Notes: a model not told the origin generated them from the letters alone. A stretch of 64,000 nucleotides of DNA from Caballeronia peredens (GCA_001544595.2 FCOH02000010.1:62001-126000); one strand, 5' to 3'. Shown: positions 25,230-34,742, numbered from the stretch's first letter. Program-made: numbers and translations.

Positions 25230-26174
25230 TCAGGCGATCTCGCCCGTCGCGAACGCCTTCAGCAAATGATGCGCGATCGCGAACGGCTTCGGCGCGGAAA
25301 GCCCGTGCTCGTGCGTGCCGTCGAGCATCGCGGCGACTTCGGCGCGCGAGAACCAGCGCGCATCTTCCAGCTCTTTCCTGTCGATGACGATGTCCGTCTC
25401 CGTCGTGCGCGCGAAGCAGCCGATCATCAGCGACGACGGAAACGGCCACGGCTGCGACGCGAAATAGCGCACGTCCGTGCAGCGAATGCCCGATTCCTCC
25501 AGCACTTCGCGAAACACGGCATGCTCGAACGTCTCGCCCGGCTCGATGAAGCCTGCGAGCGCCGAATACATGCCGGGCAAAAACTGCGGCTGACGGCCGA
25601 GGAGACAGCGCTCGCCGTCGCTGACGAGCATGATGACGACCGGATCGACACGCGGAAAATGCTGCGCGCCGCAGTTGCCGCAGATGCGCCGCCAGCCCGC
25701 GCCGGCGGCATCGGTCGGCTGGCCGCAGTTCGCGCAGAAACGGTGCCGGCGATGCGAGTCGAGCATCGAGCGCGCTTCGCCGAGCGCGCTGATCATCGAC
25801 GGCGGCACGAGGCCCTGCATCGCGATCGGGCGAAGTTCGATGGCTTCGATCGCCTCGATGGCCTCGACCGCGCCGGCTTCGAGCCGGTTTTTCGCGTCGT
25901 CGTCGAGCGCGTGGGCGAACAGCGCGCGCCGGTCGGCGTCGCGGCCGAGAAACACCGTCTGCAAGGGCGCGCCGAGCTTCGCGGCCTCACGCGCGTCGAA
26001 CAGCGGATCGTGTCCGTTCGTCCGCTTGAACAGCGGCACGTTGTTCGAAAACAGCAGGAAGCGCGTGGACGGTTCGTCGCGCAGCGAGGCGACGAACGCG
26101 TCGTCGTCGCGCTTCTCCGAAACGCGATCGAGCGGATCGAGCGTGAAACCGATGGCATGAGGCGGCGTGGGCAT
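25230..26174 (-). CDS. nudC: NAD(+) diphosphatase NudC
   Basis: 314 residues from ATG at 26174; codons further upstream are of poor quality and were excluded. Order: N-terminal NUDIX-like region, a four-Cys zinc ribbon (FCANCGQPT ... ICGNCGAQ), then the Nudix box GFIEPGETFEHAVFREVLEESGI, followed by SQPWPFPSSLMIGCFA, the SQPWPFPxS motif specific for NADH pyrophosphatases. It hydrolyses NAD(H) and removes NAD caps from RNA. It may be cotranscribed with the phosphatase downstream. Confidence 0.93.
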   Translation of the reverse strand: MPTPPHAIGFTLDPLDRVSEKRDDDAFVASLRDEPSTRFLLFSNNVPLFKRTNGHDPLFDAREAAKLGAPLQTVFLGRDADRRALFAHALDDDAKNRLEAGAVEAIEAIEAIELRPIAMQGLVPPSMISALGEARSMLDSHRRHRFCANCGQPTDAAGAGWRRICGNCGAQHFPRVDPVVIMLVSDGERCLLGRQPQFLPGMYSALAGFIEPGETFEHAVFREVLEESGIRCTDVRYFASQPWPFPSSLMIGCFARTTETDIVIDRKELEDARWFSRAEVAAMLDGTHEHGLSAPKPFAIAHHLLKAFATGEIA

Positions 26175-26325
26175 AGTATTTTTCGTGTGTGGCCGCGCGA
26201 GGCGCAGACGCACGCGCGTGACGGGAAGAGGCAGGACCAGTCGGCAATCGTAGCGAAGTTGGCGCGTCCTTGCAGAGCGACGCCGCATCGCTGCGCGGCT
26301 CAACGCGGTGTTTGCGGAGTGATCG

Positions 26326-27030
26326 ATGATCGCGCTCTATTCGTATCCTCAGATGTTCGGCCTCGAAGACAACAATCCGTTCGGGCTCAAGGTGTTCGCG
26401 TTCCTGAAGCTGGCGGGCCTGCCGTTCGAGCATCATCATGTGCTCGACACGAGCGCGGCCCCGCGCGGCCAACTTCCGTATCTCGTCGACGACGACGTCA
26501 CCATCGGCGACAGCGACGCGATCATCGCGCACCTGAAGCGCAAATACGCGCTCACGCTCGACGACGCCCGCACGCCCGGGCAGTGCGACCTCGACCTGCT
26601 GACGCGCCGCACGCTCGACGATCTCTACTGGGTGATGTCCTACTCGCGCTGGCGCGACGACCGCTTCTGGCCGCAGTTTCGCGACGCGCTGCTCGCAGCG
26701 CTTCCGGATGTCGGCGCGGATGTGCTCGAAGGCGCGCGCCAGTACAACTTCGAGCGGTATCGCTATCAGGGCATCGGCCGATACGAACCCGACGACGCGT
26801 ACGCGCGCGGCATCGGCAATCTGCAGGCCGTGGCGAATCTTCTGGGCGACAAGCCGTTCATGTTCGGCGCCGCGCCCGCCAGCATCGATGCCGCCGTGTA
26901 CGGGTTCGTCGCAAGCATCTATTTTTACGATATCGATACGCCGCTCAAGCGCTTCGTCGCCGCGCAGGCCAATTTCGTGCGGCATTGCCACGCGATGCGC
27001 GAACGCATGGGGCAGAGCCCGGCGCCGTGA
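26326..27030 (+). CDS. glutathione S-transferase family protein (metaxin-like)
   Basis: 234 residues. The thioredoxin-like N-terminus (PFGLKVFAFLKLAGLPFE, RGQLPYLVDDDVTIGDSDAIIAHL) has the cis-Pro of GSTs, and the C-terminal helical part (GIGRYEPDDAYARGIGNLQAV, FMFGAAPASIDAAVYGFVASI) matches the metaxin/Tom37-like GST subgroup common in Burkholderia. The substrate is unknown. It is divergent from nudC and convergent with the degenerate receiver gene, with 15 bp between stops. Confidence 0.82.
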   Translation: MIALYSYPQMFGLEDNNPFGLKVFAFLKLAGLPFEHHHVLDTSAAPRGQLPYLVDDDVTIGDSDAIIAHLKRKYALTLDDARTPGQCDLDLLTRRTLDDLYWVMSYSRWRDDRFWPQFRDALLAALPDVGADVLEGARQYNFERYRYQGIGRYEPDDAYARGIGNLQAVANLLGDKPFMFGAAPASIDAAVYGFVASIYFYDIDTPLKRFVAAQANFVRHCHAMRERMGQSPAP

Positions 27031-27045
27031 GCGGGCGCGCGCGGA

Positions 27046-27585
27046 TTACGTTCGGCCGACGAATTGCCTGATGTTCATGCGCGTCGTGCCGTAGTCGGGG
27101 CTCGCGGCGGCGTCGGAATGGGAGTCTGCGCAAACATCGGCGTCGGGCTGCGGCGCGGCCGGCTGGGAACACGCCGCGATGCGCGCCGAAACAACATGCT
27201 TCGCGCCGGAGAGCACGCGTTCGCAGACGCGTTCGAAGGCGCGCGCTTCGTCGAATACGCTCGCGAGGCCCGATGCGCCCGCGCGCTGCATCGCGGCGAG
27301 CGCGGCGGCATCGCGTTCATGGGTGAAGACGACGACCGGCGTATCCGGCCATTCGTGCCGCAGCGCGCGCAGAAGCGCGAAGTCGTCGCCGCCGCTGCCT
27401 TCGATGCCGCCGCTCAGCACGATCAAATCGCATTCGGCGGATTTCAGCGCATCGAGCAGGCGCGCGCCGTCGCCGGCGAACGCGGCAAGATCGAATCGCT
27501 CGTGCACGCCGAACCAGTGCTGCAATCCGGACATGACGACAGGCCGGCTCTCCGCGACCACGATCCTGATCTTGTATACGCCCAT
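27046..27585 (-). CDS. degenerate response-regulator receiver protein without output domain
   Basis: 179 residues from ATG at 27585 (MGVYKIRIVVAESRPVVMSG). The receiver fold of NarL-type regulators is evident through residue 130 (LRHEWPDTPVVVFTHE, MQRAGASG), but key residues are replaced: the acidic pair is Glu-Ser (12-13), the phospho-acceptor Asp is Ser58 in LIVLSGGIEG, and the conserved Lys after GASG is absent. There is no helix-turn-helix. The last 50 residues are Ala/Pro/Asp-rich and look disordered. It may act by protein contact; it cannot be phosphorylated in the usual way. Confidence 0.65.
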   Translation of the reverse strand: MGVYKIRIVVAESRPVVMSGLQHWFGVHERFDLAAFAGDGARLLDALKSAECDLIVLSGGIEGSGGDDFALLRALRHEWPDTPVVVFTHERDAAALAAMQRAGASGLASVFDEARAFERVCERVLSGAKHVVSARIAACSQPAAPQPDADVCADSHSDAAASPDYGTTRMNIRQFVGRT

Positions 27586-27807
27586 GATGATCCGTGCACA
27601 GCCGTGAGTGAAACCGCGCACGTTAGCAAACGGCTTGCGCCGGTTGCGCCGCACAACAAAATTTTGCAATTCACCCGCAACGCACCGTCGATTCCCCGGC
27701 CGTCCGTTCGTCGTTGTAGATGAGCGGCACCGAGAGACGGCACGAAGACGGCACGCGTCCGTCGCGCCGCATTCTGAAATCGGTCGGACAACCCGGAGAC
27801 TCGTCAG

Positions 27808-28467
27808 ATGAGCCTGCAACTCTATGCGCACCCTTTTTCCTCGTACTGCCAGAAGGTGCTGACGGCGCTTTACGAAAACGGCACGCCGTTCGAGTGGCGC
27901 GCGCTCACGCCCGAGACGCCGCAATCGATGCGCGAGCTCAGCGAAATCTGGCCGATGAAGCGCTTTCCCGTGCTCGTCGATGACGGGCGGCCGGTGATCG
28001 AATCGACGGTGATCATCGAATATCTGGGATTGTTTCATCCCGGGCCGGTGCGGCTGATTCCGGAAGATCCGCGCGCCGCGCTCGACGTGCGCTGTATGGA
28101 CCGCTTCTTCGACAACTATGTTGCCACGCCGCAGCAGAAGATCGTGTTCGACGCCATGCGTGCGGAGAACGAACGCGATGCGCGCGGTGTCGCCGACGCC
28201 CGCGCGATGCTCGACACGTCCTATGCGTTCCTCGACGGCCTGATGGCCTCGCGCGAATGGGCCGCCGGCGACGCGTTCAGCCTTGCCGATTGCGCCGCCG
28301 CGCCGTTCCTGTTCTATGCGGACTGGTGCCACCGGATCGGCGCGGAGTTTGCGAACGTGATCGCGTATCGCAAGCGGCTGCTGGCGCGGCCGTCGTTCGC
28401 GCGCGCGGTCGATGAAGCGCGGCCGTATCGGGCGCTGTTTCCGCTCGGCGCGCCGGATCGCGATTGA
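27808..28467 (+). CDS. glutathione S-transferase family protein
   Basis: 219 residues. N-terminal thioredoxin-like domain with HPFSSYCQKVLTALYENGTPFEW (candidate catalytic Ser/Cys), MKRFPVLVDDGRPVIESTVIIEYL (cis-Pro and glutathione-binding Glu-Ser). The C-terminal helical domain has AAGDAFSLADCAAAPFLFY, the N-capping box of GSTs. The 222-bp spacer upstream separates it from the divergent receiver gene. The DUF899 gene follows 29 bp later and may share the transcript. Confidence 0.9.
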   Translation: MSLQLYAHPFSSYCQKVLTALYENGTPFEWRALTPETPQSMRELSEIWPMKRFPVLVDDGRPVIESTVIIEYLGLFHPGPVRLIPEDPRAALDVRCMDRFFDNYVATPQQKIVFDAMRAENERDARGVADARAMLDTSYAFLDGLMASREWAAGDAFSLADCAAAPFLFYADWCHRIGAEFANVIAYRKRLLARPSFARAVDEARPYRALFPLGAPDRD

Positions 28468-28496
28468 ATGTGCCTTTGTCAAACAGGAGACTGCTG

Positions 28497-29213
28497 ATGA
28501 CGTCTGCATCGAACTATCTTCCCGCCGCTGAACTGGCGAGCCGCTCGACCATGCGGTTTCCCAACGAAAGCGCCGACTATCGCCGGGCGCGAACCGCATT
28601 GCTGGCCGAGGAAATCGAGTTGCGTCGGCATATCGAGCGCGTCGCGCAGATGCGTCGCGGGTTGCCGCCCGGCGGCGAAGTCGAAGGCGACTACCGCTTC
28701 GACGGCGAGCGCGGCCCGGTCGATTTCGCCGGCCTGTTCGGCGACAAGGACACGCTCGTCACGTACAGCTACATGTTCGGGCCGCAGTGCGAACGGCCCT
28801 GCCCGATGTGCACGTCGTTGCTGTCGGCGTGGGAGGGCGAGGCGCGCGACATCGAGCAGCGCGTGGCGCTCGCGGTGATCGCGCGTTCGCCGCTCGCGAA
28901 GCTCGTCGCGTTCAAGAAGGAGCGCGGCTGGCGCGATCTCCGGCTCTTTTCGGATCTGAACGGCGATTTCAGCCGCGACTATCACGCCATTTCGAAGGAA
29001 GGCGGCGACGAGCCCGCGCTCAACGTGTTCACGCGGCGCGACGGCGTGATCCGTCATTTCTGGAGCGGCGAGATGGATTTCTCGACCGCCGATCCCGGCG
29101 AGGATCCGCGCGGCGCGCCGGACCTGATGCCGCTCTGGACCGTGCTCGACATGACGCCGGAAGGCCGCGCGCAAGACTGGTATCCGAAGTTGGATTACGG
29201 GCCGCGCGACTGA
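28497..29213 (+). CDS. DUF899 family thioredoxin-like protein
   Basis: 238 residues from ATG at 28497 with CAGGAGA just upstream; an earlier ATG at 28464 overlaps the GST stop and lacks a site. DUF899 features: RRARTALLAEEIELRRHIERVAQMRR, then a thioredoxin-like core with YSYMFGPQCERPCPMCTSLLSAW (CPMC pair) and late NVFTRRDGVIRHFWSGEM. Family members are predicted redox proteins of unknown role. It converges with the molybdo-subunit gene, 3 bp between stops. Confidence 0.87.
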   Translation: MTSASNYLPAAELASRSTMRFPNESADYRRARTALLAEEIELRRHIERVAQMRRGLPPGGEVEGDYRFDGERGPVDFAGLFGDKDTLVTYSYMFGPQCERPCPMCTSLLSAWEGEARDIEQRVALAVIARSPLAKLVAFKKERGWRDLRLFSDLNGDFSRDYHAISKEGGDEPALNVFTRRDGVIRHFWSGEMDFSTADPGEDPRGAPDLMPLWTVLDMTPEGRAQDWYPKLDYGPRD

Positions 29214-29216
29214 ATT

Positions 29217-31469
29217 TCAGTGCGCCGCCGCCGTGAGGTTCGCGTGCGCTTCGAGCCGCGCGCGCACCGTTTCCGGCGTGAACGGCGGCGCGTAGAAGCG
29301 CACGCCGGTGGCGTCGAACAATGCATTGGCGATCGCCGCGGGCCCCGGCACCGAAGCCGATTCGCCCGATCCGAGCGGCGGCTCGCCCTGACGCGGCATC
29401 AGCACGACATCGACGGCGGGCAACTCCGCGAACGTGATCAGCGGATAGCTGCCCCATTCGCGCGACGCCACCATGCCGTCGCTCATGCGCACGCGTTCTT
29501 TCAGCGTGCGGCCGAGCGTCTGCACGACGTTCCCGTGTATCTGATGCCGCACGCCGTCGGGATTGACCATCGTGCCGGTGTCCTGTCCGATCGTCACGCG
29601 TTCGATGCGAATTTCGCCCGTCACGCGGTCCACTTCGAGATCGACGATCCACGCCGCCCACGCCGCGCCGAAGCCCGGGAAGCGGCTGTGCACATAGCGC
29701 GCATACGCGATGCCGCGCCCGCGCACGCGGCGCTCGTCCGTCTGTTCGAGATGACGCGGGCGGGTGCGCTTCTGCCATCCCGCGCGCACGGCGACGGCTT
29801 GCAAAAGCTCGCGCGCGCGTTCGTCGGCGAGATGGCGCAGGCGGAATTCGAGCGGATCCGCGCCGGCATGCACCGCGAGTTCGTCGATGAACGCATCGTG
29901 CGCGAACGAGTTCGGCAGCGCCGAGACGCCCCGCAGCCACGACGAGCGCACGAGCGGCGCCATGTCTTCGCAGACGAAGCGCGTATGCGCGAACGTGTAC
30001 GGCGACACGGCCGTGCGATCGCCCATTTCGAACACGCGCGCCTCGGCCGGGATCGTGCCCGTAAGCAGGAGCGCGAGCAGCGGCGCGTCGTTCGACGGAT
30101 AGCGTGTCGTGAACGCATACGCGACCGTCTCGCCCGCCGCCGACACGCTGCCCGTCACGTCCATCACTTGCGCGGTGCCCTTCGGTTCCCACAGATGTTC
30201 GTCCGCGCGCGAGAGCTGCACGCGCACCGGCGCGCCTATCGCGCGGGAGAGCAGAAGAGCGTCGCCCGCGACGTCGTCGGCGCAGTTGCGGCCGTAGCAG
30301 CCCGCGGCTTCCATGCGCACGATATCGACGTCGGCTTCGTCGCGGCCCGCGAGCTTCGCGAGATCGTGACGCAGCGACTGCGGATTCTGCGTGCCCGACC
30401 ATACGACGATGCGCTCGTCGCGATAATCGGCGAGCGCGCACGACGGCCCGATCGACGCGTGCATCTGATACGGCCATTCATAACGCCGCTGGAAGGTCGT
30501 CACGCCGGGCGCGCCGCACGCGGCATCGACGTCGCCGCTTTCCTGCAGCAGCCTGCGCGTGGCGGGCGCGCGGCGAATCGCGCCGGCGGGATCGGAGAGA
30601 TCGGGCAGCGCGGGCAGATCGCGCCAGCGCACTTTCAGTGCCTTCGCCGCGCGAATCGCCTGCTCTTCGCGTTCCGCCACGACGCCGACGAAATCGCCGA
30701 TCACCACGACGCCGCGCACGCCGGCCAGATGCGCGACGGACGCGCGATCGACGTCGATCAAAGACGTGCCGACGAACGCACCGCCGTCGTGCCCGTGATA
30801 CGGCGGGCGCACGACGCAGCCGTGCAACATGCCGGGCACGCGCATGTCGTGCACGAAGGTGAGCTTGCCGGTTGCTTTCGCGGGCAGATCGACGCGCGGC
30901 GACGACTTGCCGACCACGCGATAGCGCGACGGATCTTTCACGGCCGCCGCGGTATCGAGCGTGAGCGTGACGCGCCGGCCGCGCAGCAAGGCGCCGAAGG
31001 AAAGCCGCGCGCCGTCGCGGGCGATGACGAAACCATCTTCCGTGCGCAGCGACGCTGCATCCACACGCCAGCGCGCCGCCGCCAGTTCGGCCAGCGCGTG
31101 ACGCGCCTGCGCGGCGGCCGCGCGCAAAGGCACGGCGGAAATCTGAATCGATGCGCTCGCGATCGTCGGACCCTGATTCGGCGTTTCGCTCGAATCGCCG
31201 AGCACCATGCACACGCGTTCGGCGGCCACGTCGAGTTCTTCCGCGACGATCTGCGCGAGCGACGTGCGGATGCCCGTGCCGAGATCGACATGTCCGTTGA
31301 ACGCGAGGATGCGCTCGTCGTCGAGCACGGCGACGAACACTTCGGGCGAATCCTGCACGTACGTCGATGCGCTGCCCGGCTGGCCGGGCGCGGGTTTCGG
31401 CGGCACTGAAGGTTGCCGCACGACGACGAGACAGCCGTCGCGCGCCAGGAGTTCGCGGCGCATGGACAT
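29217..31469 (-). CDS. molybdopterin-binding hydroxylase subunit (NicB-like, without cytochromes)
   Basis: 750 residues of the xanthine dehydrogenase large-subunit family. Seen: FNGHVDLGTGIRTSLAQIVAEEL, SWLRGVSALPNSFAHDAFIDELA, GQDTGTMVNPDGVRHQIHGNVVQTLGRTL, and PPLGSGESASVPGPAAIANAL, which holds the catalytic Glu. No CXXCH or [2Fe-2S] cysteines and no signal peptide. Its C-terminus (AIANALFDATGVRFYAPPFTPETVR) is nearly identical to the vestigial domain of the cytochrome subunit at 38361. In nicotinate hydroxylase the molybdenum and cytochrome parts are normally one NicB chain, so this is probably the active molybdenum subunit of that enzyme, converting nicotinate to 6-hydroxynicotinate. It is last in the leftward operon. 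Confidence 0.82.
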   Translation of the reverse strand: MSMRRELLARDGCLVVVRQPSVPPKPAPGQPGSASTYVQDSPEVFVAVLDDERILAFNGHVDLGTGIRTSLAQIVAEELDVAAERVCMVLGDSSETPNQGPTIASASIQISAVPLRAAAAQARHALAELAAARWRVDAASLRTEDGFVIARDGARLSFGALLRGRRVTLTLDTAAAVKDPSRYRVVGKSSPRVDLPAKATGKLTFVHDMRVPGMLHGCVVRPPYHGHDGGAFVGTSLIDVDRASVAHLAGVRGVVVIGDFVGVVAEREEQAIRAAKALKVRWRDLPALPDLSDPAGAIRRAPATRRLLQESGDVDAACGAPGVTTFQRRYEWPYQMHASIGPSCALADYRDERIVVWSGTQNPQSLRHDLAKLAGRDEADVDIVRMEAAGCYGRNCADDVAGDALLLSRAIGAPVRVQLSRADEHLWEPKGTAQVMDVTGSVSAAGETVAYAFTTRYPSNDAPLLALLLTGTIPAEARVFEMGDRTAVSPYTFAHTRFVCEDMAPLVRSSWLRGVSALPNSFAHDAFIDELAVHAGADPLEFRLRHLADERARELLQAVAVRAGWQKRTRPRHLEQTDERRVRGRGIAYARYVHSRFPGFGAAWAAWIVDLEVDRVTGEIRIERVTIGQDTGTMVNPDGVRHQIHGNVVQTLGRTLKERVRMSDGMVASREWGSYPLITFAELPAVDVVLMPRQGEPPLGSGESASVPGPAAIANALFDATGVRFYAPPFTPETVRARLEAHANLTAAAH

Positions 31470-31470
31470 A

Positions 31471-32787
31471 TCAGCGATTGACGATGTGCTTCGGCATCGC
31501 GAGCGCGAGCACGCAGCCGAAGAACATGCACACGCCGAACACGATCAGACCGGCGCTCATGCTGTGCGTCCAGTCCTTCAGCCAGCCGATCACGTAGGTG
31601 CTCGCGAAGCCGCCGAGATTGGCGATCGAGCAGGCGAACGCGATACCCGCCGCGGCCGCGGTGCCGGTCAGGAACGTCGACGGCAGCGCCCACACGACGG
31701 GCATCGCCGCGGCCACGCCCGCGTTCGCGATCGACAGGAGGATGACCAGTGCCGCCGTGCTGCCGGTGAAGAACGTGCTCGCGATCAGGCCGAACGCGGT
31801 GCAGGCGAACGGCACGACGATATGCCAGCGGCGCTCGCGGAACTTGTCCGAACTGGCGCCGGTGACGAGCATCATGACGACGGCGAGCGCGTTCGGAATC
31901 GCGGTCAGCATGCCGATGGTGAGCGCGCTGTGCACGCCGGAATCGCGCAGCATGGTCGGCATCCAGAAGCTGATCGCGTAGGTGCCGAGCAGCACGCACA
32001 GGTCGATCAGGCCGAGCGCCCAGACCTTCGGATCTGTGAACGCATCCACCAGACGATGACGCTTCGCGCCGTGCGCTTCGCCCGCGAGATCGAGCTTGAG
32101 GCGCGCGCGTTCGTCGTGGTCGAGGAACTTCGCGGTATCGGGCGTATTCGGCAGATAGAAGAACACGAGCACGCCGAGAAAGATCGACGGCAGCGCTTCC
32201 AGGCCGAAGAGCCATTGCCAGCCTTGCCAGCCGTGCATGCCGTCGAAGAACGTGACGATCCAGCCCGACAGCGGCCCGCCGACCAGACTCGACAGCGGCA
32301 GCCCCATCATGAAGAGCGCGATGATCTTGCTGCGCCGCGCGTCGGGGAACCAGTTCGTCAGATAGAGCAGCACGCCCGGCAGAAAGCCCGCTTCGGCGAC
32401 GCCGAGCAGAAAGCGCAACACGTAGAACTGCGTGGGCGTTGCGACGAACATCGTGAGCCCGGACAGAATGCCCCACGTGACCATGATCCGCGCGATCCAC
32501 AGCTTCGCGCCGACCTTCTGCAGGATCAGATTGCTCGGCACCTCGAACAGGATATAGCCGACGAAGAACAGACCCGCGCCGAGACCGTAGACGGTGTCGC
32601 TGAACTTGAGCGCGTCGAGCATCTGCAGCTTCGCGAGACCCACGTTCACGCGGTCCAGATAGGCCGAGAAGTAGCACAGACAGAAGAACGGTATGAGCCG
32701 CCACGTGAGCTTGCGGTACAGCGCGCGCTCGGCTTGCGCGTCGGTCAGGACCGGGGCGCGCGTCGTGTCGAGTGAAGGGGAAGACAT
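31471..32787 (-). CDS. nicT: MFS transporter, ACS family, NicT-like
   Basis: 438 residues, AAGGAAC before the ATG, one base between its stop and the start of the molybdo-subunit gene. Twelve hydrophobic helices with ACS signatures FSAYLDRVNVGLAKLQML and FLLGVAEAGFLPGVLLYLTNWFP. It sits inside the nicotinate cluster, like nicT in Pseudomonas putida, so it is the likely carrier for nicotinate or an intermediate. The specificity is inferred from position only. Confidence 0.8.
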   Translation of the reverse strand: MSSPSLDTTRAPVLTDAQAERALYRKLTWRLIPFFCLCYFSAYLDRVNVGLAKLQMLDALKFSDTVYGLGAGLFFVGYILFEVPSNLILQKVGAKLWIARIMVTWGILSGLTMFVATPTQFYVLRFLLGVAEAGFLPGVLLYLTNWFPDARRSKIIALFMMGLPLSSLVGGPLSGWIVTFFDGMHGWQGWQWLFGLEALPSIFLGVLVFFYLPNTPDTAKFLDHDERARLKLDLAGEAHGAKRHRLVDAFTDPKVWALGLIDLCVLLGTYAISFWMPTMLRDSGVHSALTIGMLTAIPNALAVVMMLVTGASSDKFRERRWHIVVPFACTAFGLIASTFFTGSTAALVILLSIANAGVAAAMPVVWALPSTFLTGTAAAAGIAFACSIANLGGFASTYVIGWLKDWTHSMSAGLIVFGVCMFFGCVLALAMPKHIVNR

Positions 32788-33016
32788 GTCGTGTTCCTTG
32801 GAAAATCGAAGCGTTGTTTGCGCCAGCGCGAGGGGTTCAGCGTGCGTAGCGACCTGCGTTCAGCCACGAAACTAAGTTACGAAGACAAAATCCGAAAAGC
32901 AACGCCTTTTTCATAAAAAAGCGCTTTTAAATCATGTAGTTATTGTTATTTTTGCGAGGCGTGCGGAAGCGCCCCGGCGGCCTGCGCGGGGACTTCCGGT
33001 GCTGCGGAAAACGGGT
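32788..33016. promoter_or_regulatory. AT-rich spacer between nicF and the nicT-like gene
   Basis: This 229-bp leftward spacer holds a strongly AT-rich core (about 32867-32955), likely the promoter of the nicT-like/molybdo-subunit pair. AAAAGCGCTTTT at 32917-32928 is a perfect 12-bp palindrome. The GTGTACAC sites of the nicE/nicC region are not present here, so control may differ. Confidence 0.4.
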
Positions 33017-33670
33017 TCAGCGGGCCGTTGCGGCGGCGCTTTCCAGCGTATGAAGGGCTTCTTCGAGCGGCATCACGGCCGCGTATTTCTGCGCCATGTC
33101 GAAGAGATTTGCTTCGTGCGGCGCGATCGCGCGATCGCCGACGCAATCGGAGACGACCAGCGGACGAAAGCCGTGCGACATTGCATCGACGACACTTGCG
33201 CGCACGCATCCGCTCGTCACCGCGCCCGCGACCAGCAGCGTCTGCACCGCGCGCTGCGACAGCCACGGCGCGAGCCGCGTGCCGAAGAACGCGGAGGGCA
33301 CGGTCTTGCGCACGACGAGTTCGCCGCGCGCAGGCGTGAGCTCGGGCACGATCGCGCTGTTCGGATGATCTTCCGTCAGCGTCGCCATGCCGGGCACCTT
33401 GATCGAGAAGACGTTGTCGTCGCTGCCGTCGTCCGCGTAGACGATGCGGCTGTGCGCGACCGGCCAGCCGTGGCGGCGCGCGGCCGCGAGCAGATGCACG
33501 GTGCGCGCGATGGCCGGCTGGATGTTGCCGCCGCCGAAGGTTTGCGGATCCGCGAAGCCGACGACGAAATCGATGATCAGCAAACCCACGTTGCCTCTTA
33601 CGGGCAGCGGCGTGCCGAATCCCTGGCTTTTGTACACGCCCGATTCGGCGTGGCTTTCGATGACGCTCAT
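33017..33670 (-). CDS. nicF: maleamate amidohydrolase NicF (isochorismatase fold)
   Basis: 217 residues from ATG at 33670 with GAGGGG 7 bp upstream; a GTG at 33685 is possible. The cysteine-hydrolase triad is Asp34 (LIIDFVVGFAD), Lys122 (VRKTVPSAFFGT) and Cys155 (AVTSGCVRASV). It hydrolyses maleamate to maleate and ammonia, the fifth step of aerobic nicotinate breakdown. It lies 19 bp after nicX in the leftward nicE-D-X-F order. Confidence 0.9.
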   Translation of the reverse strand: MSVIESHAESGVYKSQGFGTPLPVRGNVGLLIIDFVVGFADPQTFGGGNIQPAIARTVHLLAAARRHGWPVAHSRIVYADDGSDDNVFSIKVPGMATLTEDHPNSAIVPELTPARGELVVRKTVPSAFFGTRLAPWLSQRAVQTLLVAGAVTSGCVRASVVDAMSHGFRPLVVSDCVGDRAIAPHEANLFDMAQKYAAVMPLEEALHTLESAAATAR

Positions 33671-33689
33671 GTGCGTGCCCCTCACGTAT

Positions 33690-34724
33690 TTAACGGTCCA
33701 TCACGACGCCGTTCAGCACGACGGGCTCGCCGTCGAGCATCACGTCGCAATGGCGCAGCGGAATGTCGATATGACAGGTCGTGGTGCGGCTGCCGCCCGC
33801 CTCGTTGTTCGGTCCGAGCGAGAACAGGAAATTGCCTTCGAACGCGCGCGCATCCATGCCGATGGTCGCTTCGCGGTCGTAGAGACCGAGCGTCGACCAG
33901 CGCGCGCGCGGTTGCAGTCCCCAGCCGATATGCGAGATCGCATAGCCTTCGGGATCGTTGAACGAAGCCATGTAGTCGCGCAGCAAGGCCGCATCGACGC
34001 CGCCTTCGATATGCGTCGCGTAACCGTTCTCGATGGTCAGCGTGATCGGGTCGTTCACATAACGCTTTTGCGGCAGAAGAATGTCGCCGCGGTCGATCAC
34101 GATCTGCCCGCGCGTCGCGCCTTCGTTCGGGAACGTCAGCACGAAGCCGCTCGGCCAGTGATCCCAGCGGCCGGGTTCGTCCACGAAGCCGTATTCGGAG
34201 ATCGCCGGAAACTCGCCGAGCGGACACACGAGATCGGTGCCCGACTTCGACTTGACGCTCATCCTTCGTGCGCCCTCGATGCGCTTCGCGGCGGCGCGCA
34301 CGCGTGTGCGGTCGGCTTCGGTAGGCACGAGGCGCGCGAGCACTTCGGGCGGCTCGACCGCGAGCAGGATCTTCGTGCCGCTCTTCAGGATGTCGTGCTG
34401 TTCGGGCGAGAACAGCAGCGTCATCAGATCGAGCACGAGATCGCTCGCCTTCAATGCGGCGATGGCGGCGTGATTGCCCGTGAGCGGCGTCGTGCCGAGA
34501 TACGCGAGCGAGTCGCGCGACAGCGCCTTCTCGCCGTTCACCGGCAGCAGATCGAGCCGGTTGACGAGCGCGCCCATCGACTGCGTCGCGATGAGCGCGG
34601 TCGAAAGCGTCTGCGGATGCGTCGATGCGCTCGTGAGAATCGTGACCGTCTGGCCGGGCTGAAGCTTCGAGAGCGTCAGCACCTGTTTCCAGGCGTCGAT
34701 CATTTCGTAATCGCTGATGGCCAT
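33690..34724 (-). CDS. nicX: 2,5-dihydroxypyridine 5,6-dioxygenase NicX
   Basis: 344 residues, about the length of P. putida NicX (350). The residues reported as essential there, His265, His318 and Asp320, fall at exactly the same numbers here (ISHIGW and TTCHIDIPLRHCD). It is a non-heme Fe(II) extradiol-type enzyme with no relation to classical extradiol families, cleaving 2,5-dihydroxypyridine with O2 to N-formylmaleamate. It follows nicD by 18 bp. Confidence 0.94.
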   Translation of the reverse strand: MAISDYEMIDAWKQVLTLSKLQPGQTVTILTSASTHPQTLSTALIATQSMGALVNRLDLLPVNGEKALSRDSLAYLGTTPLTGNHAAIAALKASDLVLDLMTLLFSPEQHDILKSGTKILLAVEPPEVLARLVPTEADRTRVRAAAKRIEGARRMSVKSKSGTDLVCPLGEFPAISEYGFVDEPGRWDHWPSGFVLTFPNEGATRGQIVIDRGDILLPQKRYVNDPITLTIENGYATHIEGGVDAALLRDYMASFNDPEGYAISHIGWGLQPRARWSTLGLYDREATIGMDARAFEGNFLFSLGPNNEAGGSRTTTCHIDIPLRHCDVMLDGEPVVLNGVVMDR

Positions 34725-34742
34725 GTTCGTTGGCTCCTTCGT

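Noticed and set aside
29220-31409. A 729-codon open frame on the + strand opposite the molybdo-subunit gene
   Set aside because: Antisense shadow; the - strand protein has the xanthine dehydrogenase family motifs.
32917-32928. AAAAGCGCTTTT as terminator of the nicE-D-X-F transcript
   Set aside because: A 12-bp palindrome without a loop cannot form a stable hairpin and lies about 90 bp past the nicF stop; it is only noted in the spacer.
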